Source of the DNA: Paratissierella sp033809995
Lineage (GTDB): Bacteria; Bacillota; Clostridia; Tissierellales; Tissierellaceae
Assembly: GCA_033809995.1 (NCBI GenBank)
Contig: JAPXKQ010000005.1
Location: 16,339 to 80,338, forward strand
Reading direction: 5' to 3'
DNA: 64,000 bases
The notes under the pieces were generated by a model. It did no database searches, was not told the origin of the DNA, and worked only from the letters and a program-made list of their open reading frames with translations. Shown here in pieces: positions 43,344-52,770 of this stretch. The translations under genes were made by a program, and so were the position numbers. Position 1 is the first letter of the stretch, and each line of letters opens with the position of its first letter.

Positions 43344-44522
43344 GTGGGAAAAAGTATACATAAATTAAACAAGCTAATAGATGATAATATTGATGAAATT
43401 ATTTTTCAGCGTAGATATTTACATTCCATACCAGAACTAGGATATAAGGAATTTAAAACAACAGATAGCATAATCAATTTTTTAAAACGAAGAAATATTA
43501 ATGTAGATAGATTTAATGATATTACTGGTGCATATGTAAAAATAAATAATAATTGTGAAGATACAGTTGTATTAAGAGTGGATATAGATGCACTTCCATT
43601 AACAGAAAATACAAATTTGGAATTTTCGTCTAAACATGAAGGTATAATGCATGCATGTGGACATGATGTTCATATAGCTATAGGATTGGGATTAGCAATT
43701 ATACTTAATGAAATTAAAGAGTCTTTGCCTGTAAATATTATGGTTGTTTTTCAACCAGCGGAAGAATGCAATCCTGAAGGTGGAGCTAAAAAAGTCATAG
43801 ATAGTGGGATATTTGAAGACGTCAATATCATTGGTATAATAGGATTTCATATTTGGCCTAGTTATAAAGTAGGAGAAATAGGGATTAAGAAAGGACCAAT
43901 AATGGCATCATCTGATAAATTTGAGATATTAATCAAAGGGGAAAGTAGTCATGCTGCTGAACCACAAAATGGAATAGATGCCATAAGTGCTTCTATTGAT
44001 GTTATAAGTATGATTAATAATATTCGAAAGGAGATTAATCCATTTATACCTACAATAGTTTCAGTGGGGCAAATAAATTCCAAAGGTAGGTATAATATTG
44101 TTTGTGACTCTGTGGAAATAAAGGGAACAGTAAGAACTATTGATGAAGATATTAGAACTAAGATTCATGAAAGGATTAGGAATATCCTGGAAGGCGTGAA
44201 GTTGTCTAAAGGAATTGACTATTCAATTCACCTAGAAAATGGTTATGATATTGTAATAAATGATGATAGATTAACAAAAAAGTTTATTAAGAATGCTATT
44301 TCTGTTTTAGGCGAAGAAAATGTAAATTCGGATATAAGTCCATCTCTGATAGGTGAAGACTTTGGATTCTATAGAGAAGTGGCACCAATTATGTATTTTC
44401 ATTTAGGCGGAGATTCAATATATCCACTTCATAGCGATAATTTGATTATAGATGAAAATGCAATTGGTATAGCTTTAAAATTATTAACTAGTTTCATATT
44501 AAATTATAATAAAAATAATTAA
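43344..44522 (+). CDS. M20 family amidohydrolase (N-acyl-amino-acid/amidohydrolase)
   Basis: 392 residues. Metal site MHACGHDVHIA, FQPAEECNPEGGA, FHIWPSYKVG and the lid SSHAAEPQNGIDAI identify the aminoacylase/hippurate hydrolase (M20D) group. It releases free amino acid from N-acyl forms. GTG 43344 follows AAGGAAGG at 9 nt. Probably cotranscribed with the racemase 37 nt downstream. Confidence 0.9.
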   Translation: MGKSIHKLNKLIDDNIDEIIFQRRYLHSIPELGYKEFKTTDSIINFLKRRNINVDRFNDITGAYVKINNNCEDTVVLRVDIDALPLTENTNLEFSSKHEGIMHACGHDVHIAIGLGLAIILNEIKESLPVNIMVVFQPAEECNPEGGAKKVIDSGIFEDVNIIGIIGFHIWPSYKVGEIGIKKGPIMASSDKFEILIKGESSHAAEPQNGIDAISASIDVISMINNIRKEINPFIPTIVSVGQINSKGRYNIVCDSVEIKGTVRTIDEDIRTKIHERIRNILEGVKLSKGIDYSIHLENGYDIVINDDRLTKKFIKNAISVLGEENVNSDISPSLIGEDFGFYREVAPIMYFHLGGDSIYPLHSDNLIIDENAIGIALKLLTSFILNYNKNN

Positions 44523-44559
44523 ATATTATTTTAGCTTAATAATTTAATGGAGGAGAGCC

Positions 44560-45348
44560 ATGGGTGATAATAGAAAAATAGGTATTATAGATTCTGGTAT
44601 TGGAGGTTTAACAGTATTTAAAGAACTTAAAAAAGTATTACCAAATGAAAGTGTTATTTATTTTGGAGATAATAAAAATGTACCATATGGAAACAAGAGT
44701 GAGGATGAAATATATAAGCTCACAAAACATATGATTGATTTTTTAGTAGAAAAAGATGTGAAACTAATAGCAGTTGCATGTAATACTATATCATCAATAT
44801 TAAAATATTTCAAAGACTATGGTGTTCCTATAGTTGGAATTATTGAGCCTACAGCTCAATATGTAATCAAGAATAATATAGATAAAGTTGGAGTTATAGC
44901 AACAAATTTTACAATTAAGTCAGGGACTTATGAGAGGCTTATAAAACAAGGTAATAATGATATTAAAGTGGTTTCCGAACCATGTCCTTCTCTAGCAATG
45001 CTAATTGATAGTTTAAATTATACAGATGATGAAATATCAAATTTAGTTAATTTACATATGTCAAATTTACTAATTAATGACAATGAAATAAAAAATGTAA
45101 TCTTAGGCTGTACCCACTACCCAATTGTTTTTGATACATTCATTAAAAACTATCCGGATATTAATTTCATTAATCCTGCTTATGAACAAGTAATTAAGAT
45201 ACAAAATATCTTGAAAAAGAATAATATGATAGCCTATGAAAAAGATGCAACATCAGATATTTATACTACTGGCGATACGGTAATTTATGAAAAAATGTTT
45301 ATATTTCTTTCAATCAATAAGTCTAATTCTATACAAAATTTAGCATAA
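44560..45348 (+). CDS. Glutamate/aspartate racemase (MurI family)
   Basis: 262 residues with both catalytic cysteines in context: VACNTISS (Cys about 74) and ILGCTHYPI (Cys about 185); DSGIGGLTV at the start is the MurI signature. It interconverts L- and D-glutamate without PLP. Position between two deacylases suggests a catabolic role (D-Glu to L-Glu), although it could be the cell-wall enzyme. Confidence 0.9.
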   Translation: MGDNRKIGIIDSGIGGLTVFKELKKVLPNESVIYFGDNKNVPYGNKSEDEIYKLTKHMIDFLVEKDVKLIAVACNTISSILKYFKDYGVPIVGIIEPTAQYVIKNNIDKVGVIATNFTIKSGTYERLIKQGNNDIKVVSEPCPSLAMLIDSLNYTDDEISNLVNLHMSNLLINDNEIKNVILGCTHYPIVFDTFIKNYPDINFINPAYEQVIKIQNILKKNNMIAYEKDATSDIYTTGDTVIYEKMFIFLSINKSNSIQNLA

Positions 45349-45449
45349 AAACTTATGTCTATAGAAATAATGGACAAGTTTAATTAATTTTCATTTATAT
45401 TATGAAAAACAATTAACTTTAAGCAAGATATAAAATTGAGGTGAAGGAA

Positions 45450-47030
45450 ATGTTTGATTTTGTATTAAAAGATGGACTAGTAGTAGATGGTACAAGGAAA
45501 GAACCATATAAAGCATCAATATGTATTAAGGATGGAAAAATTGCTAAAATTTCTGATGATTCAAGTATAACAGGTTATAAAGTAATCAATTGTGCTGGAA
45601 AATACATTTCGCCAGGATTTATTGATCTTCATACCCACTCCGATGCTTGCCCTTTAAATTTTACTAAAGCGGAGAGTATGCTACATCAAGGAGTAACATT
45701 GGAAATTGGTGGGAATTGTGGTATTTCCTTAATTCCTTCAAATTATACAAGGAGAACAGAGATAAGAGCTTTTTATTCAAGAACTGTTGAGGTTAATCTT
45801 CAAGATGAAAATCTAATTGTAAATAATATGAATGATTATGTAAATATGGCTAACAAAAATAAGTTACGAATAAATAGTGGTATGCTGATTGGGCATGGTA
45901 CACTTAGAGCTTGTGTAATGGGTTTTGAGGATAGAAAACCTAATCAGGAAGAAATGAAAAATATGAAGAATTTGTTGGATCGTGAATTAAAGAGTGGTGC
46001 TTTTGGTATGTCTTTAGGATTAATCTATCCACCTAGTAGTTATGGAAATATTGATGAATTTGTAGAACTAGCAAAGGTAATAAAAGAAAATAATGGTATA
46101 TTAACTGTTCATATGAGAAATGAAGGCGATTTGGTATTTGATGCTGTTACCGAAATGGTTGAAGTAGCACAAAAATCAGGAGTACATCTTCATATATCAC
46201 ATTTAAAACTTATGGGTAAACCACAATGGGGTAGGTCACAAGAACTCTTAGATTATATTGAATTTGCACGATTAAAGGGTTGTACTATTACCTGTGATCA
46301 ATATCCATATGAAGCCACTTCTACTGGCCTTGCTGCATTGGTTCCAAGCTGGGCACTTGATGGCGGCAATGAAAAAATGATTCAACGATTAAATAAAAGA
46401 GAACCTAGATTAATATCAGATATATCAAATACTATGGAAAAACGCGGAGGACCTAAACATGTAGTAGTATCATCTACACATGAATATATTCCGGAAATTG
46501 ATGGGAAAAATATCGATGAGGTTTCAAAAAAATATAGACTTTCACCTGTTGAAACAGTAATTGAAATCTTGATTAAATGTAATGGAGAAGTTTCAGCAAT
46601 CTATTTTTCATTAAGCTTAGATGATGTATTAAATATCATGAAATCAATGAATATTGCCATTGGATCAGATGGTGTTGATTTTAGCTATGATATTGGATAC
46701 AATCCTCATCCAAGAAGTTTTGCAACATTTCCAAGATTTTTACAAACTGTTAGAGAAAACAATTTGATGCCAATTGAAGATGCAATTTATAAAATTACTG
46801 GTTTACCATCTCAAATATTAAGGTTACTAGATAGAGGGATTTTAAAGGTTGGGAATGTTGCTGACATTACAGTTTTTGATTATGATTTAATAAAAGATAT
46901 GTCTACTTTTTCAAAATCACCAGTAAAACCTTTAGGTATAAATCATGTTTTTGTTAATGGTAAACCTATTCTATTAAATGGAGAGCAAACTGATAACAGA
47001 GAAGGAAAAATAATATTAAAAACAAAATAG
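45450..47030 (+). CDS. N-acyl-D-amino-acid deacylase (D-aminoacylase)
   Basis: 526 residues of the amidohydrolase superfamily. IDLHTHSDACP (first metal His pair), MRNEGD, HLHISHLK (two His) and IGSDGVDFSYD (Asp), with NPHPRSFATFPRFL, match D-aminoacylases. It releases D-amino acids from N-acyl forms. ATG 45450 uses GAGGTGAAGG; GTG 45441 would overlap that site. Last gene of the cluster. Confidence 0.92.
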   Translation: MFDFVLKDGLVVDGTRKEPYKASICIKDGKIAKISDDSSITGYKVINCAGKYISPGFIDLHTHSDACPLNFTKAESMLHQGVTLEIGGNCGISLIPSNYTRRTEIRAFYSRTVEVNLQDENLIVNNMNDYVNMANKNKLRINSGMLIGHGTLRACVMGFEDRKPNQEEMKNMKNLLDRELKSGAFGMSLGLIYPPSSYGNIDEFVELAKVIKENNGILTVHMRNEGDLVFDAVTEMVEVAQKSGVHLHISHLKLMGKPQWGRSQELLDYIEFARLKGCTITCDQYPYEATSTGLAALVPSWALDGGNEKMIQRLNKREPRLISDISNTMEKRGGPKHVVVSSTHEYIPEIDGKNIDEVSKKYRLSPVETVIEILIKCNGEVSAIYFSLSLDDVLNIMKSMNIAIGSDGVDFSYDIGYNPHPRSFATFPRFLQTVRENNLMPIEDAIYKITGLPSQILRLLDRGILKVGNVADITVFDYDLIKDMSTFSKSPVKPLGINHVFVNGKPILLNGEQTDNREGKIILKTK

Positions 47031-47110
47031 AACATTTTAAGAAGTAATAAAAGCTCTATAGGATTTCTATAACATAATATGCATTTGGATTATTATCTAG
47101 GGATGGTAAT

Positions 47111-47281
47111 ATGGATACTTATGGTAAAGACTTGTTTGACCAAGGTGAATACAGATTGGCTTTAAAATACTTTGAAAAGTCGTTTAAAATTAGGGTTAAA
47201 AAGGGAGATAAAGAACTCATAGACTCTACGGAATATGCAGTTAAAATTTGCAATGAAAGGGTAAATTGGGAAGTTGAATGA
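47111..47281 (+). CDS. Tiny TPR-like protein, 56 residues
   Basis: MDTYGKDLFDQGEYRLALKYFEKSF... is one TPR hairpin (A/Y/G-x-A-L-x-x-F spacing) and a second helix pair (IDSTEYAVKICNERVN). ATG follows AGGGATGG at 6 nt. It may be a complete small adaptor or the start of a lost larger TPR protein. Confidence 0.5.
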   Translation: MDTYGKDLFDQGEYRLALKYFEKSFKIRVKKGDKELIDSTEYAVKICNERVNWEVE

Positions 47282-47357
47282 AAGTAAGCGGTAGCCTTAA
47301 ACTGCTATCCTGAAATAATTAACAGTCGTTTGTATAGATTTTTGACATACTGAAATG

Positions 47358-47394
47358 AGCATTTGTTCTACTTGTTTTTCATAGGACAAATGCT
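47358..47394. terminator. Inverted repeat between convergent genes, possible terminator
   Basis: AGCATTTGT (47358-47366) pairs with ACAAATGCT (47386-47394), with a 19-nt loop. It lies in the gap before the convergent aldehyde dehydrogenase. T-runs are poor on either side. Confidence 0.4.
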
Positions 47395-47498
47395 TATCTA
47401 TTTCTAACCATCTGAACCAATAGAGATATGGATTTATGTCAATACTTTGGGCAAAAATTTAGGTCTTTTTATGAATCTTTTTTTCTAGCTACCCAGTA

Positions 47499-48866
47499 TC
47501 ACTTTAAAAACCTTCTAACCAATCCAATCTTCTTTTCATTATAAGGTGGAAACTTTAAATTAGGTACAACTTTTCCCTTAGCCTTATAGATGCTTTTTTC
47601 GTGTGAAAACTCATCAAAGGTATATTTTGCATGATATCTACCCATTCCGCTATATCCAACACCACCAAAAGGTAAGTTTGGATTTACAAGATGGGATATT
47701 GCATCATTAATACATCCACCACCAAATTGGATATTCTCAATAATATATTTTTCTATTGATTTGTCATTAGTGAAAAGATATAGAGCTAAGGGATATGGAT
47801 TAATATTCACAATTTCAACTACCTCAAAAATATCCTTATAACTAATTACAGGCAATAAGGGTCCAAATATTTCATCTTTCATGATGTCATCATCTAAATT
47901 TACATTATCTATTATTATTGGTGCTATATATCTTTCAGATTTATCATATATTCCGCCTTCTAAAATATTGCCTTTCCCAAGTAAGGAAATAAGTTTTTCA
48001 AATCTATCGTCATTTATTATTCTGCTAATATTATCTTTTTTCTTTTCACCATAATATATTTTAATATATTTCTTAATATTTTCTATTAATTCTTCCTTTA
48101 CAGATTCATGGACCAATAAATAATCTGGGGCTACACAAGTTTGACCAGCATTATAAAACTTAGCCCATGTAATTTTCCTAGCTGCTATTTCTAAATCAGA
48201 ATCATTATGTACAATAACGGGAGATTTTCCACCTAACTCTAAGGTTACTGTGGTTAGATGTCTCGCAGCTAACTCCATAATCTTCTTACCTACGCCTACA
48301 CTTCCTGTAAAAAATATATGGTCAAATCTATTATTTTTGATTAATAGGTCAATTACCTCAGAGCCAGGACCTTCTATTACGCTAATATAATCTTCATCAA
48401 AAGTTTCCATTATTATTTTTGAAATTATTTTTGATACATTCAGAGATTTATTAGAAGGCTTTAAAACTACACAATTTCCAGCTGCTATGGCACCAATTAA
48501 TGGAGAGATAGCTAATTGAAAAGGGTAGTTCCAAGGGCTAATGATGAGTACAACACCTTTAGGCACAGGGTAAATAAAACTTCTCGCAGGTTGCAAAAAC
48601 ATGGGAGTAGGTACTTTTCTAGGACTCATCCATCTTTTTAGATTTCTAATAGCTATGTTTATTTCATGATAAAGAATTCCGATTTCCGCAGTATATGCTT
48701 CAAAATCAGGCTTTGATAAATCTAATTTTAGAGCATTTATTATATCTTCTTCATATATTTTTAATGCATTTTTAAGTTTATTAAGTTGCTCTACTCTAAA
48801 ATCATAACTTTTAGTAAATCCTTTATCGAAGAATTCTTTTTTGTTGTCATACACGGTATTTTGCAT
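47499..48866 (-). CDS. Aldehyde dehydrogenase (class 3/fatty aldehyde-like)
   Basis: 455 residues, the length of class 3 ALDH. ISPWNYPFQLAISP (NAD binding), FFTGSVGVGKKIM, LELGGKSP (general base Glu) and AGQTCVAPDY (catalytic Cys) are intact. It oxidises aldehydes with NAD(P)+. AAAGGA precedes ATG by 8 nt. Single-gene transcript, divergent from the EAL-HDOD gene. Confidence 0.93.
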   Translation of the reverse strand: MQNTVYDNKKEFFDKGFTKSYDFRVEQLNKLKNALKIYEEDIINALKLDLSKPDFEAYTAEIGILYHEINIAIRNLKRWMSPRKVPTPMFLQPARSFIYPVPKGVVLIISPWNYPFQLAISPLIGAIAAGNCVVLKPSNKSLNVSKIISKIIMETFDEDYISVIEGPGSEVIDLLIKNNRFDHIFFTGSVGVGKKIMELAARHLTTVTLELGGKSPVIVHNDSDLEIAARKITWAKFYNAGQTCVAPDYLLVHESVKEELIENIKKYIKIYYGEKKKDNISRIINDDRFEKLISLLGKGNILEGGIYDKSERYIAPIIIDNVNLDDDIMKDEIFGPLLPVISYKDIFEVVEIVNINPYPLALYLFTNDKSIEKYIIENIQFGGGCINDAISHLVNPNLPFGGVGYSGMGRYHAKYTFDEFSHEKSIYKAKGKVVPNLKFPPYNEKKIGLVRRFLK

Positions 48867-49073
48867 TAAATCAATCCTTTTTATTATTTAACTATATTTT
48901 ACCATATGATGATATTTATTAATCTATAAATAAAAATATATTAAGCAAAAAATATAAAATCTTTTATAAAATTCAACAATTTATGAAGGTTTTTTTGTTT
49001 TTATGTCGAATAACTTAATAGTATTGTTTTTAGATATACTTGAATTACATAAAATACGTTCAGAGGTGATGGT

Positions 49074-50306
49074 ATGGATGTATTTTTAGCTAGACAACCT
49101 ATATTTAATGGAAACCAAGAAGTATTTGCATATGAGATTCTTTATAGAAGTAGCCTTGAAAACACATATACAGGAATTGATGGGGACAATGCAACAGCCA
49201 ATGTACTTATCAATACATTCCAAACCTTTGGTATCTCAAACCTAACAAATGGCAAACCAGCATTTATAAATTTTACTGAAAAATTTATTAAAGATGAAGT
49301 AGCTTTGCTATTTGGCAAAGGGTCTTTAGTAGTTGAAATATTGGAAACTATAAAACCTAATAAGGATATTATCAAAAAGTGTAAGGAATTAAAAGATAAA
49401 GGATATACATTAGCACTTGATGATTTTGTTTATAAACCAGGGTATGAACCTTTGATTGAATTAGCAGATATTATTAAAGTCGATTTTATGAATTCAAGTG
49501 AAATTGAAATATTGCAATTAGTTAAAAAGGTAAAAAAATCTAATATAACTTTACTTGCGGAAAAGGTAGAAACACGTGAAATATTTGAATTTGCTAAATT
49601 ACTAGGTTTTAAGTTGTTTCAGGGGTATTTTTTTAGTAAACCTGAAGTTTTAACATCGAGTATCCTCTCACCCCTAAAAGTAAATTGTTTATTGCTAATG
49701 AGCAAGGTAAACGAAGATAATATAGATTTTGATGAACTCGCTGATATAATCTCAAGGGACCTTTCTTTGACTTATTATTTATTGAAATTGGTTAATTCTT
49801 CAGCCTTCGGCTTTAGGACAAAAATAAATTCTGTAAAACATGCAATTGTTATTCTAGGTGAGATAGAAATAAGAAAGTGGATCATGCTTGTTGCGTTAAA
49901 CGGAATGGGTAAAGACAAACCTGACGAAATAGTAAGATTATCACTTATAAGAGCGAAGTTTGCTGAGTTAATATCCAGTAAAACTATGCTATCCCATAGG
50001 GCTGATGATTTATTCTTAGCAGGATTATTTTCTTTGATAGATGTAATTTTAAATAGACCATTAGAAGAAATCTTAAACGAAATCAAACTCAACAACGATA
50101 TTAAGGAGGTGCTTTTGGACGGTACTGGTGAATTAAGCAGTATTTACAGTTTAATCATTTCTTATGAAAAGGGAAGTTGGGACGATATTAAATTACAAGC
50201 TGAATTACTAGATATTGATTATAAGGAAATAATTGATTCCTATTTAGATACATTGACATGGTACAATAAAGTTATAAATTCTCATCAAAATCCCACATTT
50301 ATGTAG
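49074..50306 (+). CDS. EAL-HDOD signalling protein (YuxH-like)
   Basis: 410 residues. The first half is an EAL-fold domain (MDVFLARQPIFNGNQEVFAYEILYRS; LALDDFVYKPGYE) with the EAL signature and DDFG metal motif altered, so c-di-GMP hydrolysis is doubtful. The second half is an HDOD domain (about 200-390; LSLTYYLLKLVNSSAFGFR). Such proteins work as signalling scaffolds. RBS AGAGGTGATGG. Confidence 0.88.
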   Translation: MDVFLARQPIFNGNQEVFAYEILYRSSLENTYTGIDGDNATANVLINTFQTFGISNLTNGKPAFINFTEKFIKDEVALLFGKGSLVVEILETIKPNKDIIKKCKELKDKGYTLALDDFVYKPGYEPLIELADIIKVDFMNSSEIEILQLVKKVKKSNITLLAEKVETREIFEFAKLLGFKLFQGYFFSKPEVLTSSILSPLKVNCLLLMSKVNEDNIDFDELADIISRDLSLTYYLLKLVNSSAFGFRTKINSVKHAIVILGEIEIRKWIMLVALNGMGKDKPDEIVRLSLIRAKFAELISSKTMLSHRADDLFLAGLFSLIDVILNRPLEEILNEIKLNNDIKEVLLDGTGELSSIYSLIISYEKGSWDDIKLQAELLDIDYKEIIDSYLDTLTWYNKVINSHQNPTFM

Positions 50307-50352
50307 TATAATGACTAATAGTGTTATTAAATTTAAAAAGGAGGGTTTTGTT

Positions 50353-51225
50353 TTGGGGAGAAAAGTTACATATAAATATTTACTATTAGTAATTATTTTG
50401 GTTTTAGCTACAAGTTTAACAGCTTGTAAAAGTAATGATGCAGTTGCTAAGGTGAATAATGAAGTTATAACAAAGGATGAATTATATCAAATATTAGTAG
50501 AGCAAAATGGTCAACAGGTATTAGATACTTTGATAACAAAAAAGGTCATTGAACAAGAAGCCAAGAAACAAAATGTTGTCGTTACTGATGAAGATATAGA
50601 AAAAGAGCTTAATGAATTAAAGAATAATTATGGTGGAGAAGCTGAGTTCAACAATGCATTAAACTATTTTGGATATGATATTGAAGATTTAAAGAAAGAT
50701 ATTTCAATGAATCTAAAGATTAAGAAACTTATTGAACCAACTATCACTATCACAGATGATGAGATTCTTCAATACTTTGAGGAAAATAAGGACAGTTTTA
50801 ATCAAGAAGAACAAGTAAGGGCACGTCATATATTAGTTGAAACAGAAGAAAAAGCAAAAGAAGTTAAAGGAAAGTTAGATGCTGGTGAAGATTTTGCTAA
50901 ATTGGCAAAGGAATATTCAACTGATGGCTCTAAAGATGCAGGTGGAGAATTAGGTTTCTTTGGTAGAGATAGAATGGTCCCAGAATTTGAAGAAGCTGCA
51001 TTTTCGTTGAAAATAAATGAAATTAGCGAACCTGTACAATCAAAGTTTGGATACCATATTATTCAAGTAGAAGAAAAAAAGGAAGCTAAAGAAGCTAATT
51101 TAGATGAAAGTAAAGATAAAGTAAGAGACGCTATATTAAATGAAAAAATAAATGCTTCATATGAAACTTGGTATCAAGAAAAACTAAAGGAAAATAAGGT
51201 TGAAAATTATCTTACAAAGAAATAA
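50353..51225 (+). CDS. prsA: PrsA/SurA-like parvulin peptidyl-prolyl isomerase lipoprotein
   Basis: 290 residues from TTG 50353, set by AAGGAGGG about 8 nt upstream. A lipoprotein signal peptide (YLLLVIILVLATSLTAC) puts it on the outer face of the membrane. A SurA-N-like helical domain follows, then a parvulin domain (about 165-255: ARHILVETEEKA, GGELGFFGRDRMVPEFEEAAF, FGYHIIQVEE). It helps fold exported proteins. Ends with two hairpins. Confidence 0.9.
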   Translation: MGRKVTYKYLLLVIILVLATSLTACKSNDAVAKVNNEVITKDELYQILVEQNGQQVLDTLITKKVIEQEAKKQNVVVTDEDIEKELNELKNNYGGEAEFNNALNYFGYDIEDLKKDISMNLKIKKLIEPTITITDDEILQYFEENKDSFNQEEQVRARHILVETEEKAKEVKGKLDAGEDFAKLAKEYSTDGSKDAGGELGFFGRDRMVPEFEEAAFSLKINEISEPVQSKFGYHIIQVEEKKEAKEANLDESKDKVRDAILNEKINASYETWYQEKLKENKVENYLTKK

Positions 51226-51255
51226 AAATTTATTGGGGTTTTAACCCCTATTTTA

Positions 51256-51281
51256 AAGACAAGGTTAGCCTTGTCTTTTTT
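51256..51281 (+). terminator. Rho-independent terminator after prsA
   Basis: AAGACAAGG (51256-51264), TTAG loop, CCTTGTCTT (51269-51277), then T-run. A GGGG/CCCC hairpin precedes it. Confidence 0.92.
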
Positions 51282-51376
51282 AGCAATCACAACTATTATT
51301 ATTGCATAAAAAAATGGTTAATACCCATATTATAAATAACACTAGATGCAGATATAAATAAATCAGGGGGTAGGCT

Positions 51377-52261
51377 ATGTTCGAAAATAAGCTTAAGTTG
51401 TTTCAGGAAGCAAAGAAGTCAAAAGTACTACTAAATGGGGTTTTGTCTACGCTAATTTCTATTATAATAATATTTGTAGGTCAAATTATAGGTGCCTTAG
51501 CCTTTGTAATTATTGCCACGCCACTACGACTAAGTGGAGCAATTTTGTGGACACTTCAATTAATCATAATATCTATTTTCCCATTACTATTATTATTTAT
51601 ATGGGTCAAGTTTGTTGAAAAGAGAAAAATTAGAACATTAGGATTAGGCAGAGATAATTTCTTAACCAAATTTTTAGTAGGCTTTGGTATAGGATTTATA
51701 TTGTTTACTCTTGTTACATTATTGATGTATGTAAGTGGTGTTATTGATTTAAATCAAAGTATAAGTACAGGAATTAACTTTTTACCAGGTATTTTGGTTG
51801 TATTACCTGGGTGGATACTACAAAGTAGTACAGAAGAGATTATTTCAAGAGGGTGGCTGATGCATGTAATAGGGGCTAGGCACAAGCCTATTGTAGGGTT
51901 TATTGTTTCTTCTATTTTATTTGGATTATTACATATTGCAAATCCAGGGGTTAATTTTATCTCAATATTAAACATTGTACTCGTTGGCTTAATGCTAGGA
52001 TTATATGTAATCTATACCCAAGATTTATGGGGAGTTTGTGGGCTACATGCTGCATGGAATTTTACTCAAGGAAATATCTATGGATTTAGCGTTAGTGGGT
52101 TAGAAGGATACTCAAATTCTTTAGTTACCTTTACTAGTAAAGGATCAGATTTAATGACTGGAGGTCAATTTGGACCTGAAGCAAGTATTTTTTCTACTAT
52201 TGTATTGGGTTTAGGTATGATTATTTTAATAAAAATGGTATTTGATAAAAATTATAGCTAA
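51377..52261 (+). CDS. CPBP family intramembrane metalloprotease
   Basis: 294 residues with about eight spans. STEEIISRGWL (EExxxR), LFGLLHIANP and GLHAAWNFTQG are the three catalytic motifs, all intact. The second CPBP protein in the window, unlike the first in sequence. ATG follows AGGGGGTAGG. Substrate unknown. Confidence 0.88.
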   Translation: MFENKLKLFQEAKKSKVLLNGVLSTLISIIIIFVGQIIGALAFVIIATPLRLSGAILWTLQLIIISIFPLLLLFIWVKFVEKRKIRTLGLGRDNFLTKFLVGFGIGFILFTLVTLLMYVSGVIDLNQSISTGINFLPGILVVLPGWILQSSTEEIISRGWLMHVIGARHKPIVGFIVSSILFGLLHIANPGVNFISILNIVLVGLMLGLYVIYTQDLWGVCGLHAAWNFTQGNIYGFSVSGLEGYSNSLVTFTSKGSDLMTGGQFGPEASIFSTIVLGLGMIILIKMVFDKNYS

Positions 52262-52305
52262 TGATACTTTCACCGTATAAGAGGGACTTTTTATTATAGA
52301 CTTAA

Positions 52306-52336
52306 TTAAAAAGACAACAATTAGTTGTCTTTTTAA
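52306..52336. terminator. Bidirectional terminator between CPBP protease and GNAT genes
   Basis: TTAAAAAGACAAC (52306-52318) and GTTGTCTTTTTAA (52324-52336) are perfectly complementary, giving T-runs on both strands. It includes the stop codon of the minus-strand gene. Confidence 0.88.
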
Positions 52337-52770
52337 TACAAATCTTTTTCCATATCAACATGAGGTACTGTTTTATAATCATATGGTTCACTAAGGGTTT
52401 TATATCCTAGTTTATTGTAGAATTTCTCAGCGGATACTCTTCCCATAAGAATTGATTTAGTATATCCACGTTGACGGGCCATATCTTCCACATAGTCCAT
52501 TAGATATTTTCCTAATCCTTTACCTCTGTATTCCTCTAAGATTGCCACATTTCTAATTTTAACTGTATTTCTATCGACAATATCTAGAAAAATCGTAGCT
52601 ATCATTTTATCATCTAAGTATGCTCCAAACATTTCTACAACTTTATCAGAACTTAAATCATCATCTTTGATATCCAATCCATGAGGTTTTCGAAATACTT
52701 CATTTCGAATAAAAATACTTGTTTCATAGTCTGGTGTTCCATATACTATTTTCCTTATTACTATGTTCAT
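52333..52770 (-). CDS. GNAT family N-acetyltransferase
   Basis: 145 residues. The acetyl-CoA loop VAILEEYRGKGLGKYLMDYVED and the later FYNKLGYKTL are standard GNAT. Its ATG overlaps the rqcH stop by 1 nt (TAATG), so it is translated together with rqcH. Substrate unknown. Confidence 0.9.
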   Translation of the reverse strand: MNIVIRKIVYGTPDYETSIFIRNEVFRKPHGLDIKDDDLSSDKVVEMFGAYLDDKMIATIFLDIVDRNTVKIRNVAILEEYRGKGLGKYLMDYVEDMARQRGYTKSILMGRVSAEKFYNKLGYKTLSEPYDYKTVPHVDMEKDLY

